From: JANSWP01 sp041941305
Lineage (GTDB): Bacteria > Bacteroidota > Bacteroidia > Chitinophagales > Saprospiraceae
Length of the DNA stretch: 64,000 nt
Assembly: GCA_041941305.1 (NCBI GenBank)
Contig: JBGTQJ010000042.1
Location: forward strand, 15,233-79,232
Direction: 5' to 3'
Every line of letters starts with the position of its first letter. Position 1 is the first letter of the stretch. Of the stretch, positions 8,804 to 18,072 are shown in pieces. The notes under the pieces were generated by a model. It did not search any database. It was not told where the DNA came from and saw only the letters and a list, made by a program, of their open reading frames with translations. The position numbers and the translations under genes are program-made.

Positions 8804-9718
8804 TTAATCGTTTATAAACTCTACTATTTTTTTAACAACCAGGGAATCTTTCATGATTCGATAATGCCCCATTCCATCCGTTACAATCATGGTGGCATTA
8901 TCCCAATTTTCATAAATTTTTACAGCAGAACGAAATGGCACTACCGGATCTTTTTTGTCATGAACGACCAGGACATCTTTCACATTCAGGTTTTTATAAC
9001 CAGTTGCAACGTCTATCATTTCCAAGGGTCGATTATTGACTTTGCTCTGTAATATTCTTTCAAATTCCTGAGCCGCTTTTCTCGGCAATCTCATTATCCT
9101 GGCAGTTTTTTCAAAAACAGATTTCAGTTTTCCAGGAACGGCAATAAATACCAGTTTATTTATCTGATGCGTATTCTCTAAATAACCCAAAGCATAAGCT
9201 GTAGAAGCACCACCAAAAGAATGAGTAATAATTCCATACACATCCCCAACCTGATTCATAATTGCTCTAATAGCGCCTGCAAAATGGGGTAGATTGGTTC
9301 GCTTCCCGTCTGAATTTCCATGAGCAGGGCCATCAAAAGCTACAACCCGAAACCCAGCAGCTACCAATTCAGGAACAAAACTTCTTAAACCTGTTCCTCT
9401 TGACTCCCAACCATGTACCAGCAAGACTGTTTTCTCTCCTTGCCCCCATTCATAACCTTTTAATATTTGCTTGCCATAGAGAAATTCAAATAATCGAGCA
9501 CTCTCCAAAATTTCATCTGAAATAGCATGTCGCGCTCTTCTGAGGGGCGTCGTAAAAAACTTGTAAGCAAGTTGCCCAGCTTGTTTTGGAAATAATCTGC
9601 CAAGCGTCTGAAAGCCAAATTGAATAAACTTAAAGACTGGAGGGTAAGGTCTGGCACGCTCTGGCTTAGATTTTTTAGGATTATTTTTTATGATATCGAG
9701 TGATTTGGTAGCTACCAT
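8804..9718 (-). CDS. Alpha/beta hydrolase
   Basis: 304 residues with a complete hydrolase signature: oxyanion region VLLVHGWESRG, nucleophile elbow THSFGG, acid strand VVHDKKDPVVPF and catalytic histidine in GMGHYRIMKD. The AFDGPAHGNSDG segment is typical of lipase/esterase-like members of the fold. The first about 60 residues form a basic extension (KNNPKKSKPERARPYPP) of unclear role. There is no signal peptide, so it is probably cytoplasmic. The gene stands alone between terminators and the TetR gene, and its substrate is unknown. Confidence 0.85.
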   Translation of the reverse strand: MVATKSLDIIKNNPKKSKPERARPYPPVFKFIQFGFQTLGRLFPKQAGQLAYKFFTTPLRRARHAISDEILESARLFEFLYGKQILKGYEWGQGEKTVLLVHGWESRGTGLRSFVPELVAAGFRVVAFDGPAHGNSDGKRTNLPHFAGAIRAIMNQVGDVYGIITHSFGGASTAYALGYLENTHQINKLVFIAVPGKLKSVFEKTARIMRLPRKAAQEFERILQSKVNNRPLEMIDVATGYKNLNVKDVLVVHDKKDPVVPFRSAVKIYENWDNATMIVTDGMGHYRIMKDSLVVKKIVEFIND

Positions 9719-9833
9719 GGAAACAATGATTTTTTAATTTTTGGTTCTCTGACGTTGGGTAATTTTGATAATCTATAAATGACAATAACCTCTCCTAGAT
9801 GGTGTATTTTTAATCAAAGTGTTTTTAAAAATA

Positions 9834-10478
9834 TCAAATGCTGAGATGCTCGACAACATCCTCTGTGGTTCGTAATTTCTCAATCATCTGAATCAGTAAA
9901 TCAGCCATTACATTAAATGCATTGATGTCGTTGTAAATCCTGGATAGTAAAATACCTCCTTCTATTGTTCCTATAAATCTTATCGCAAATTCCTTCTCAT
10001 TGACCTCTTCTTTAATTTCTCCACGCTGTTTTCCTTTTTGTACAGTATATTCAATGCGTTCACGCCAATAATCAATTGCTTCTATCACTTTTTCTTTCAG
10101 CATCGGGTTATTATCATCTGCTTCAACCGCTGTATTTTGGATAGGGCATCCTCCTTCTACCGGAGGATTTAAAACCCGCTCTTTGTAGAAATAAACGACT
10201 GCTTTTAACTTATCCAAAGTATTATCAATCACTCGTGTTCGATCCCCAACTTGATAGGTTACCTTCTTAACTGCATGTTCAAAAGCAGCTACCGCAATTT
10301 CATCCTTAACTCCCTTTTTATCCTGTCCATTCTTTTTAAAATTGCCATAAATGCCACCTTTTGTTAAACCAGTCGCATCCATAATATCAGCCATCGAAGT
10401 ACCATGGTATCCTTTCCGGTTAAAAAGTTCAGCTGCTTTTTCAATAATCAGCTTTTTTGTTTTTTCTGCTTTTGACAT
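9834..10478 (-). CDS. TetR/AcrR family transcriptional regulator
   Basis: 214 residues. The N-terminal helix-turn-helix is canonical (IIEKAAELFNRKGYHGTSM, then DIMDATGLTKGGIYGNF). The C-terminal ligand domain contains EGGCPIQNTAVEADD, as in several Bacteroidota TetR proteins. An oddity is the linker after helix 3: where relatives usually read NFKxKDEI, this one has NFKKNGQDKKGVKDEI, about seven extra mostly basic or polar residues. The gene is second in a minus-strand pair, 64 bases behind the DinB gene, whose promoter contains a palindrome fitting a TetR operator. I infer autorepression of the pair. The ligand is unknown. Confidence 0.9.
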   Translation of the reverse strand: MSKAEKTKKLIIEKAAELFNRKGYHGTSMADIMDATGLTKGGIYGNFKKNGQDKKGVKDEIAVAAFEHAVKKVTYQVGDRTRVIDNTLDKLKAVVYFYKERVLNPPVEGGCPIQNTAVEADDNNPMLKEKVIEAIDYWRERIEYTVQKGKQRGEIKEEVNEKEFAIRFIGTIEGGILLSRIYNDINAFNVMADLLIQMIEKLRTTEDVVEHLSI

Positions 10479-10542
10479 TTTTACATTTTGGTGGATTCGA
10501 TGAAAAAAGTTGAATAATTAACACCATCAAATTATGCTGGAA

Positions 10543-11073
10543 TTATACAATCTTCTTTATCGCCCTCAAATGATGATAGGTATGAAAGATGGTAAAGAAC
10601 AGAATCTCGCGAATGGTCATCTTCCCCAAAACAGGATGCTTCACCACGTATTTATCTAAATCCTTTTCGCTCCATTTTTCCAATCTTTCTGCCAGACGAT
10701 TGCCCACTGAATTCCAAAATTCCAACATTTCAGTTTGGTTCATTTCTGATTCAGGAAGAAAAGGACCTCCAGCTTTTGCTCCATTCTCCAATTCATTTTG
10801 ATACAATTCTAAAAGCACCTCATAAGATCGTGATGGACCATTCGGTTTTCCAAACATGCGCAAACCCATTTTAGGTGCACCTAGCGCTTTTACGATTGGT
10901 TTCGTGGAGCGAATCAAATGATCCAGGTTTTGAGCAATAGACCATTTTCCATCAATTGTTTTTGTAAAACCTTCTTTTTCAATAGGTTTCACATAATCAC
11001 TAACAACAGAAACTGCCTGTAGCCAAGCTGCTTTGATTTCTGTTTTTAAAAATATTGTAGTATCAACTTTCAT
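10543..11073 (-). CDS. DinB family protein
   Basis: 176 residues forming a four-helix DinB-like bundle. The metal-site histidines are visible as GKWSIAQNLDHL (first helix), and FHTYHHLRAI near the C terminus. DinB-fold proteins bind a metal and include thiol-dependent transferases; many are damage or stress induced, but the reaction of this one is unknown. It is the first gene of a pair with the TetR regulator and follows a well-formed promoter with operator, so it is the likely main target of that regulator. Confidence 0.85.
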   Translation of the reverse strand: MKVDTTIFLKTEIKAAWLQAVSVVSDYVKPIEKEGFTKTIDGKWSIAQNLDHLIRSTKPIVKALGAPKMGLRMFGKPNGPSRSYEVLLELYQNELENGAKAGGPFLPESEMNQTEMLEFWNSVGNRLAERLEKWSEKDLDKYVVKHPVLGKMTIREILFFTIFHTYHHLRAIKKIV

Positions 11074-11093
11074 AATTATTTTATTATTTCGGA

Positions 11094-11123
11094 CAAAAAT
11101 AAACCAATCGGTCTTTTATGCAA
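11094..11123 (-). promoter_or_regulatory. Promoter with embedded TetR-type operator for the DinB-TetR pair
   Basis: On the minus strand a TTTTG (-33 like) is followed by 19 bases and then TATTTTTG, an exact TAnnTTTG -7 box at 11094-11101. The spacer contains the palindrome ACCGATTGGT (11103-11112), an ACCnAT-type site like those bound by NemR-like TetR proteins. A repressor here would block both promoter elements. The start codon is 20 bases downstream of the box. Confidence 0.65.
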
Positions 11124-11278
11124 AATTTTAAGGATATTATTTATTCATTCCATGAATTCAAGCCTTACTGAGTATCAATTTGGCGCTTCGTAGCAGAATG
11201 ATGAATGCCATTCGTTTAATATCCCAAAAGCCATCCCTCCGGTGTATCGCCTTATTTAGGAGTTAATTTCAAAATTTC

Positions 11279-11286
11279 TAGCTTTG
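11279..11286 (+). promoter_or_regulatory. Bacteroidota -7 box for the VCBS/ASPIC gene
   Basis: TAGCTTTGC, an exact TAnnTTTG match, lies 25 bases before the ATG at 11312. No matching TTG is seen 17-23 bases upstream. Confidence 0.45.
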
Positions 11287-11311
11287 CTACACTAACCAAA
11301 TACCACACTTT

Positions 11312-13561
11312 ATGACCAAATCAACTCTTCTGACTTTTCTTATTTCTGGCACCATCCATCTTCTTACAGCTCAAGTCACATTTCAAAAAATAAATGACTT
11401 TGCATTTCAAGACCAAGTGGCCTATCTACGAGGTATTTCCTGGGTTGATGTTGACAATGATTATGACCTGGATGTATGTATTACCGGCTCTAGTGGTCAT
11501 CCTCAAACCCCGACAAATGAAACTGCAATTTTCTTGAATGATGGCTTGGGTGATTTTACAAAAAGTTCTTTACTGGTTTCCAGTCAGAAAACTACTTTTG
11601 GGCATGGTTGGGCAGATATCGAAAATGATGGAGATTTGGATATTTATATTGCAGCCACCTGGGGATTTGGTGGTACCAGTGAATTTTGGCTCAATGATAA
11701 TGGCACTGGCTTTACACTGGTTACTAATAGTGGTCTTACACCTGGAAATGCCAATCCCTTCGAAGGCACTGTCAGTTGGGGGGATTACGATGCAGACGGT
11801 TTTGTAGATCTTTTTCTTCCCCGTTGGAACCAACAGAGCAATATTGTCTATCGAAACAATGGCAATGGAACTTTCTCTAACGCCGATTTAGGGATCTTGA
11901 CTTCTGATCAGGGATGGACTTCTGGAGGCATATGGGGGGATTATGACAATGATCAGGATTTGGATTTGTATGTGTTCAATTATCAAATTGGCAATAATCC
12001 TGGAGCGAATGATTTATTCGAGAACAATGGGAATGGCACCTTTACCAAAAATACTACAGCAGGAGCAATTGTAACAGATGCACACAATACCCGAACTGCA
12101 AATTGGGTGGATGCCAATAATGACGGATGGATGGACATTTATGTCGCCAATCAGAATGCCAATAATTTTCTTTATTTAAACCAAAAAGACGGCACATTTT
12201 CCAAAAACACCATTTTTGGTAGCGAAACTACCTGGTCCTCCAATTGGGGAGATTTTGATAATGACGGGGATGAGGATTTATTCATTATTGGCTTTAGTGG
12301 AACCGAGTCGGCTATTTTTGAAAATACGGGGAATGGAACAATGGTCAACATTTCCAGTAATTACCTGAATATATTGCCATTGCCAACCAGTGGCTCTTTA
12401 TCGAATGGAATTATGTTTGTGGACTATGACAATGACGGTTGGTTGGATTTGCACATTACACAGCCCAATACCGCAGAAGACTATTTATTCAAAAATGAAG
12501 GTCTGGACTGCGTGTCATACATCAATATTAAATGTACAGGGATAGCCTCCAATTGGGCAGCCATTGGAACGACTATTCGTGCAAAAGCAGACATAAATGG
12601 AACAGAGGTCTGGCAAATGCGCCAGGTATCCGCTCAAACTTCCAAACCAGGACAAAATCCCATGTGGGTTCATTTTGGATTCCAGTATGCTGATAATATT
12701 GATTCATTGGTATTTGAGTGGCCCTCTGGTGAAGTCTGTGTTTTTGAGGATGTCGCTATTAATCAATTGATTGAAGTCACCGAAGCCTGTGAAATGCTTG
12801 AAGTCCTACCACCAACAACCATTACCGGCGAGACTTCCGATACCACAATTTGTGTAGGTGATGAACCTCTTCATCTAACAGTTCCTTCTGGGTCAAATGA
12901 CGGAGAATGGTTTGCTACTTGTGGTGATTGCATTGATGGAACGGGCGTTTTTTCAAGCGATGGATTGGCACCAGGAAATTATCAGGCTTATTATGGACTT
13001 TCAATGGGGGCATGCGGTTATCGCGATACTGTTTTGATTACCATAGCCCCAAATCCGAACCTGGTAATTTCCAATGATACTACTGTTCTGGAGGGAACTG
13101 AATTGCCTCTTTTTGTCAATGGCGCCAATAATTATCTATGGGAACCAACTTCCAATCTGAGTTGTGACAATTGTTCCGAGCCAACTTTTACTGCCAATGA
13201 AGCCACTACTTTTCTGGTAACTGGTTTTTCTGAGTTTGGGTGCATTGATACCGCTTCGGTCACCATTTCCATCAACGAAAAGCCATCCTTCGATATGCCT
13301 AATGTATTTACTCCAGACAACGACACCATGAATGACCATTTCAATGCTGTTTTTGAAGGTGAAATATTTACCAACTATTCCCTATCTATTTATAACCGCT
13401 GGGGAGAAAAAATCTTTGAATCTACTGATCCAGATCTGGGTTGGGATGGGACAAAGGATAATGACCCACAACCTTCGGATGTCTATGTCTATGTTTTTGA
13501 ATATCAATTGATAAATGGAGAGGCAGGGAAAGCGTCTGGGGATTTGACTTTATTGAGGTAA
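11312..13561 (+). CDS. Secreted VCBS/FG-GAP and ASPIC/UnbV protein with T9SS type B domain
   Basis: 749 residues. A signal peptide (ending LLTAQ) is followed by seven or so FG-GAP/VCBS blades with calcium-binding style loops (DVDNDYDLDV, DIENDGDLDIY, DYDADGFVDLF, DYDNDQDLDLY, DFDNDGDEDLF, DYDNDGWLDL). Residues about 410-500 match the ASPIC/UnbV domain (GIASNWAAIGTTIRAKA, SLVFEWPSGEV). After a short beta-sandwich linker, the C terminus carries the CHU_C/gliding-motility type B sorting domain (PNVFTPDNDTMNDHF, IYNRWGEKIFES, GWDGT). It should be exported by T9SS and act as a surface binding protein. The ligand is unknown. Confidence 0.9.
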   Translation: MTKSTLLTFLISGTIHLLTAQVTFQKINDFAFQDQVAYLRGISWVDVDNDYDLDVCITGSSGHPQTPTNETAIFLNDGLGDFTKSSLLVSSQKTTFGHGWADIENDGDLDIYIAATWGFGGTSEFWLNDNGTGFTLVTNSGLTPGNANPFEGTVSWGDYDADGFVDLFLPRWNQQSNIVYRNNGNGTFSNADLGILTSDQGWTSGGIWGDYDNDQDLDLYVFNYQIGNNPGANDLFENNGNGTFTKNTTAGAIVTDAHNTRTANWVDANNDGWMDIYVANQNANNFLYLNQKDGTFSKNTIFGSETTWSSNWGDFDNDGDEDLFIIGFSGTESAIFENTGNGTMVNISSNYLNILPLPTSGSLSNGIMFVDYDNDGWLDLHITQPNTAEDYLFKNEGLDCVSYINIKCTGIASNWAAIGTTIRAKADINGTEVWQMRQVSAQTSKPGQNPMWVHFGFQYADNIDSLVFEWPSGEVCVFEDVAINQLIEVTEACEMLEVLPPTTITGETSDTTICVGDEPLHLTVPSGSNDGEWFATCGDCIDGTGVFSSDGLAPGNYQAYYGLSMGACGYRDTVLITIAPNPNLVISNDTTVLEGTELPLFVNGANNYLWEPTSNLSCDNCSEPTFTANEATTFLVTGFSEFGCIDTASVTISINEKPSFDMPNVFTPDNDTMNDHFNAVFEGEIFTNYSLSIYNRWGEKIFESTDPDLGWDGTKDNDPQPSDVYVYVFEYQLINGEAGKASGDLTLLR

Positions 13562-13570
13562 TTAAGGTAA

Positions 13571-13634
13571 TCGCCCAATTTATTGGGCTGATTGAAAAAT
13601 AAAAAATTGACAATCAGCCCAATAAATTGGGCGA
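13571..13634. terminator. Long perfect inverted repeat between convergent genes
   Basis: 24-bp arms (13571-13594, 13611-13634) are exactly complementary with a 16-base loop. Each arm contains its own small palindrome GCCCAAT-TT-ATTGGGC. It lies between convergent stops and probably terminates both transcripts, although no T-run follows the stem. The GCCCAAT/ATTGGGC module recurs at 24197-24217, so it may be a REP-like unit. Confidence 0.65.
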
Positions 13635-13640
13635 CCACGA

Positions 13641-15053
13641 TTAGTTATTTAAAACAAACTCCTGTCCCAATTCAGGAATCTCTACATTTCTAAAACCATG
13701 AGGAAACAAATATTCCCTAAAACTTTCCTGGCGTTCAATTTCACCGTGTACTAAAAAGACTTTCCGCACCCTACCCTGTTGATTTTTAATAAATTCCAGA
13801 ATTTCATTTCTATCTGCATGTGCTGAAAAAGAATCCATGATTTCAATGTCCATTTTCACAGGTTTGTATTCACCAAATAATTTAAGGGACTCTACCCCCC
13901 TTCTCAAAATACCTCCCGGCGTATCCGGAGAGCAATAACCTACAATCAAAAGGGTATTTTTCTTTTTGTCAATGCTGTTAAATAAATGGTGTCGTACCCG
14001 TCCTGCGTTCATCATTCCTGAAGAACTGATAATGATACAAGCTTCGTCAGTATTATTCAACGATTTGGATATTTCAACATCCCGTACATAGGTTAAATTA
14101 TTGAATCCAAATGGATTATCATCTACCAATAAATATTGGTGCAATTCAGAATCATAACATTCGGGATGTGCTCCAAAAATAGTAGTCGCATTGACCGCCA
14201 GGGGGCTATCCACGTAAACGGGAATGTGCGGTAGTACCCCTGCAGTCTCCATTTTATCCAGCATATAAACAATCTCCTGAGTACGCCCGACACTAAATGC
14301 AGGAATAATTAGTTTGCCTCTTTTCTCAACACAGGTTTTTTTAATGACCTCCAAAAAGCGGTCTGCCTCTGCTGGTGGCGCTGCGTGATCCTTATCCCCA
14401 TAAGTAGATTCGCAAATCAAAAAATCTACTTCAGGCATTGGTTTGGGATCCCGCAAGATGGGTCGATTGGGTCTGCCAATATCTCCGGTAAAACCAAATA
14501 TTTTAGTAGCACCGTTTTCTCGTACCCTCAACGTTACACTTGCACTACCCAAAATATGTCCTGCATCTCTAAAGAATACATCCACATCCGGGTGAATGGA
14601 AAGCCAGCGGTCATAAGCATGACCCTCAAATAAATCCATAGCTGCTTTGGCATGTTCTTCTGTGTACAATGGCTCTCTCAAAACGGCATTTTTGCCTTTT
14701 CGTTTGAGTTGTCGCTTATTGTGCCATTCTGCATCGCGTTTTTGAATAAAAGCACTGTCCAGCAACATAATGGCTGCCAAACTCCTGGTCGCATGTGTGC
14801 TATGTATGCACCCATTGAATCCATCCTTTACCAATTTCGGTACTTTTCCTGTATGGTCAATATGTGCATGAGATAAAATCATGCAATCAATTTCGGCAGG
14901 CTTGAAGAACCAATTTTCATTAAAGTCCTTCATATCCTTCGCCCTTCCCTGATACAAACCACAATCCAACAAAATTTTATACCCATTATCTAAAGTGAGG
15001 AGGTGAGAACTGCCCGTTACGACTTGTGCTGCACCACAGAATTGAATTTTCAT
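13641..15053 (-). CDS. MBL-fold beta-CASP RNA-specificity metallohydrolase
   Basis: About 470 residues. The start is taken at MKIQFCGAAQVVTGSSH because this is where beta-CASP homology begins; nine more upstream residues are possible. The zinc-binding motif HAHIDHTG is present, followed by the beta-CASP segment (FICESTYGD-like LICESTYGDKDH, IPAFSVGRTQEIVYML) and the C-terminal RMMBL motif (DSFSAHADRNEI, VHGE). The family includes CPSF73-like and bacterial RNA processing nucleases, so a role in RNA cleavage is likely. It is intracellular, with no signal peptide. Confidence 0.9.
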   Translation of the reverse strand: MKIQFCGAAQVVTGSSHLLTLDNGYKILLDCGLYQGRAKDMKDFNENWFFKPAEIDCMILSHAHIDHTGKVPKLVKDGFNGCIHSTHATRSLAAIMLLDSAFIQKRDAEWHNKRQLKRKGKNAVLREPLYTEEHAKAAMDLFEGHAYDRWLSIHPDVDVFFRDAGHILGSASVTLRVRENGATKIFGFTGDIGRPNRPILRDPKPMPEVDFLICESTYGDKDHAAPPAEADRFLEVIKKTCVEKRGKLIIPAFSVGRTQEIVYMLDKMETAGVLPHIPVYVDSPLAVNATTIFGAHPECYDSELHQYLLVDDNPFGFNNLTYVRDVEISKSLNNTDEACIIISSSGMMNAGRVRHHLFNSIDKKKNTLLIVGYCSPDTPGGILRRGVESLKLFGEYKPVKMDIEIMDSFSAHADRNEILEFIKNQQGRVRKVFLVHGEIERQESFREYLFPHGFRNVEIPELGQEFVLNN

Positions 15054-15240
15054 AAAAGTGGAGATTATTAGTTTTCCCAATTAAACAGTGGCAAGGTACA
15101 AAAAAAGTAAGCTTAAGTCGGGCAACCTAAGCTCACAGTGTTAGCGACATTGGGTTGTGGCGAGAATGATTATTTTTTGAATCATCTTCTTTCCGAAAGA
15201 ATCCATCACAAAAGTCATTTTCTGACTTGAAGTAAAGTTT

Positions 15241-15401
15241 AGAATCTGTTTGAGTTTAGGATTTTGTTCATATGAGAGTTATTTTTTTGACATGCAAGGC
15301 GTCAAAAGCGGAGTTTAGCAGAGCTAAATGAGTATTTTGACTACGAAGCATGCCGGGAAAATAGACTCATATGAGAAAAAGGTTAAATTCAAACAGCTTC
15401 T
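15241..15401. repeat. MITE-like imperfect palindrome, 161 bp
   Basis: The 36-base ends (15241-15276, 15366-15401) are inverted copies matching at 29 of 36 positions, each ending inward in TCATATGAG. The interior pairs again: GTCAAAA with TTTTGAC, TTTAGC with GCTAAA, and GACATGC with GCATGCC. The whole element folds as one long hairpin. Its outer end (AGAAGCTGTTTGAATTT) resembles the ends of the palindromes at 34633 and 55311. The rest of the interval 15054-15655 shows no gene. Confidence 0.65.
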
Positions 15402-15655
15402 TAAGGCTGTATTAAGAAAAGATTAAGTTTGAAAAGAGGGAAAAGGTGAAAACTGTTAAGGTACGATATGGATCTTTCTGTATTAGAATGTAGGATTTTA
15501 ACAAGTCCTTTAGTCCTATTTCTTATTTAACAGGACTTTATAAAAAATACTTTTGAGTTCATGAAAATTGTTGTGAACTTCATGCAGGATTATGGCAGAG
15601 TCTCACATTGGAGTTTTATTTAGCCACTATATTATCACATCCAAATTTCTTTTCT

Positions 15656-16375
15656 ATGAAAACAGTCACAACTCTTCTAATTTCTTTTTTATTTACCCAC
15701 ATATCTTTTGGTCAGGAAGAAGAACCATATTACTATGATCCCTTTGCCACTTTTTCACCAGCCTTTTTTTTAGGTGTGCCTGTCAATGCTTTTGCTGAAA
15801 AATTGGACAAGGTGGCAGTGGGGGGAAGTTTCGATATTTTGTATAGATTCAGGCATATGCCAGTCTCAGCAGGTATTCAGGCAGGTTTCTCAAGGTATGA
15901 TACAGAAAAGTTGAAATTTACAGATATTGTAGATGGAGAGGAAGTCGAATTTGAATGGAAAACCCGCAGTAATATCTGGTTATTTCATGGAGTCATCCGG
16001 CTTGAGCCTCCCTTGAATATTAATATCTACCCCTACCTCGATGGCATGATTGGTACTAAAAGAATTTATACCAGAACGATACTGACAGATGAATTTTCTG
16101 ACGATGAACCAATTGAGTCATACACAGACAATTCAAGATGGGTATTCAGTTTTGGGGCAGCTGTCGGTCTTCAAATTCCACTTACCAAGCTTGGCGACAT
16201 CATGCTCGATTTTCGTTGCGCGTACTTACAAGGCAATCACGCGGAATACTATGTCAGAAAAGAGGATGCAGGTGTCATTGAGGATACGATTGATGCCTTT
16301 GAATTGAAAAGCTCCCCTACTATGATGTTGATTCCTCAAATTGGAGTCACGCTTTATATTTCTGACGATATGTAG
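15656..16375 (+). CDS. Outer membrane beta-barrel protein, small
   Basis: About 239 residues from the ATG at 15656, which gives a clean signal peptide (TLLISFLFTHISFGQ). An upstream in-frame ATG at 15608 would add 16 residues in front of it. The mature part has alternating strands with glycine turns (VGGSFDILYRFRHMPVSAGI, GAAVGLQIPL, IGVTLYIS) in the style of OMP_b-brl porin-like proteins. No family name can be assigned. It probably sits in the outer membrane. The following Gfo/Idh gene starts 96 bases downstream and may be independent. Confidence 0.65.
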   Translation: MKTVTTLLISFLFTHISFGQEEEPYYYDPFATFSPAFFLGVPVNAFAEKLDKVAVGGSFDILYRFRHMPVSAGIQAGFSRYDTEKLKFTDIVDGEEVEFEWKTRSNIWLFHGVIRLEPPLNINIYPYLDGMIGTKRIYTRTILTDEFSDDEPIESYTDNSRWVFSFGAAVGLQIPLTKLGDIMLDFRCAYLQGNHAEYYVRKEDAGVIEDTIDAFELKSSPTMMLIPQIGVTLYISDDM

Positions 16376-16471
16376 AACAAGTCTATAATTTGGAGCACTA
16401 AATAGGTTTGTGAAAATTCCTATCTTGCTTTTTGATAAATACCTGGACATTTTCACAAAATCAACTACAAA

Positions 16472-17821
16472 ATGAAAAACTCAAGACGAACTTTCCTGAA
16501 AAAATCCACAATTGCCGGTGCGGGACTTGGTGCAACCTTTTTCATGCCTATAGAAGCGCTCGCTGCACAGCGAAAAGCCGTTGCTGCCAATGACAAAATT
16601 CAATTTGGTGTCATTGGCATCAATGGGATGGGTTGGGCGAACATGCGTTCTCATTTTAAGATTGATGTGGTAGAATGCAAAGCTATTGCAGATGTTGACC
16701 AACATGTGTTAGATGTTCGTGCAGGGCAAATTGAAAAAATTCAAGGCAAAAAACCGGATACCTATAAAGATTATCGCAAGTTATTGGAGGATAAGGAAAT
16801 TGATGCAGTGATTATAGGAACACCTGACCATTGGCATTGCCTGAATATGGTAGACGCGGTGGCTGCCGGAAAGCACGTCTATGTAGAAAAACCACTTGCC
16901 AATTCAATTGAAGAATGCAACGTTATGCTCTCAGCAGCAAGACGATCTGGCAAAATTGTACAGGTCGGACAATGGCAGCGAAGTGGTAAACATTATCGAC
17001 AAGCCATTGACTTTGTACAATCAGGCGAAATTGGCAACATTCGACTGGTCAAAGTGTGGGCTTATCAGGGATGGATGAAGCCAATCCCTACAAAACCTGA
17101 TACAGATCCGCCCGAAGGAGTTGATTACGATATGTGGCTCGGACCAGCTACAAAACGTCCTTTCAATCCAAATCGCTTTCATTTCAATTTTCGTTGGTTT
17201 TGGGACTATGCTGGAGGTTTGATGACGGACTGGGGGGTTCACGAAATTGACATTGCTTTGTACGCTATGAATGCGACAGCTCCCAAATCGATAATGGCTT
17301 CCGGAGGAAAATTGGCTTTCCCAGATGATGTTTCTGAAACACCGGATACCTTGCAAACTGTTTTTGAATATGAAAATTTCAATATGCTCTGGGAACACGC
17401 AACGGGTATTAATAATGGTTGTTACAATAGAACAGAAGGCATTGCATTTATAGGCAATCGAGGTACCGTGGTTCTAAATAGGGATGGCTGGGAATTAATA
17501 CCAGAATGGGAAAATAAGGATGGACTTAGTCATTACAAAATGCCCGCTATCCCTGAACGAAAGAAAAGAGGCAATGACAATTATGTAGAAGATCACGCCA
17601 GAAACTTTGTAGAAGCTTTACAAAAAAATGATGCTACTATACTCAATTGTGGGATTGAAACTGGAAGTATAGCAGCCATCAATGCACATATGGGGAATAT
17701 TGCCTTTAAAACAGGAAGAAAAATTTATTGGGATCAAACAAATGGGATGTTTAAAAATGATGAGGAAGCAAATAGACTGATCAAATCCAATTATCAGAAT
17801 GGTTGGGAATTACCAAGATAA
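16472..17821 (+). CDS. Tat-exported Gfo/Idh/MocA family oxidoreductase
   Basis: 449 residues. The N terminus KNSRRTFLKKSTIAGAGLG is a twin-arginine signal, so the folded, cofactor-loaded enzyme should be exported to the periplasm. The Rossmann motif is FGVIGINGMG, and the signature EKPLAN plus TPDHWHCLN match the Gfo/Idh/MocA fold. Members oxidise or rearrange sugars with bound NAD(P); the exported Bacteroidota branch includes glycosidase-type members. The C-terminal domain ends NGWELPR. The sugar substrate is unknown, and there are no adjacent polysaccharide genes to suggest it. Confidence 0.9.
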   Translation: MKNSRRTFLKKSTIAGAGLGATFFMPIEALAAQRKAVAANDKIQFGVIGINGMGWANMRSHFKIDVVECKAIADVDQHVLDVRAGQIEKIQGKKPDTYKDYRKLLEDKEIDAVIIGTPDHWHCLNMVDAVAAGKHVYVEKPLANSIEECNVMLSAARRSGKIVQVGQWQRSGKHYRQAIDFVQSGEIGNIRLVKVWAYQGWMKPIPTKPDTDPPEGVDYDMWLGPATKRPFNPNRFHFNFRWFWDYAGGLMTDWGVHEIDIALYAMNATAPKSIMASGGKLAFPDDVSETPDTLQTVFEYENFNMLWEHATGINNGCYNRTEGIAFIGNRGTVVLNRDGWELIPEWENKDGLSHYKMPAIPERKKRGNDNYVEDHARNFVEALQKNDATILNCGIETGSIAAINAHMGNIAFKTGRKIYWDQTNGMFKNDEEANRLIKSNYQNGWELPR

Positions 17822-18012
17822 TGAATGTACTTTGACTAGGGAAATTTTACAATAAATAATTTACTTCAGTCTTATGTGGGGTATGACCCTTTCACTGTCA
17901 GAGGTCGGACTATTTCTGACAGGTTCTGTCGCCGCGCTACCATGTAAAGTTATTTAATATACCTTCTCTAGAATTAGTTCTCAAGGTTTTATTTACCACT
18001 CCCCTATTAGTC

Positions 18013-18020
18013 TACATTTG
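18013..18020 (+). promoter_or_regulatory. Bacteroidota -7 box for the redoxin gene
   Basis: TACATTTG, an exact TAnnTTTG match, lies 52 bases before the ATG at 18073. The -33 element is not clear. Confidence 0.45.
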
Positions 18021-18072
18021 TATCATTATGCTCTTGCTAGCAAAAACTGAATAATTATTTCAAATTACAGTT

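Noticed and set aside
16403..16410. TAGGTTTG promoter for the Gfo/Idh gene
   Set aside because: An exact -7 match, but isolated and within the tail of the preceding region, with no -33 partner.
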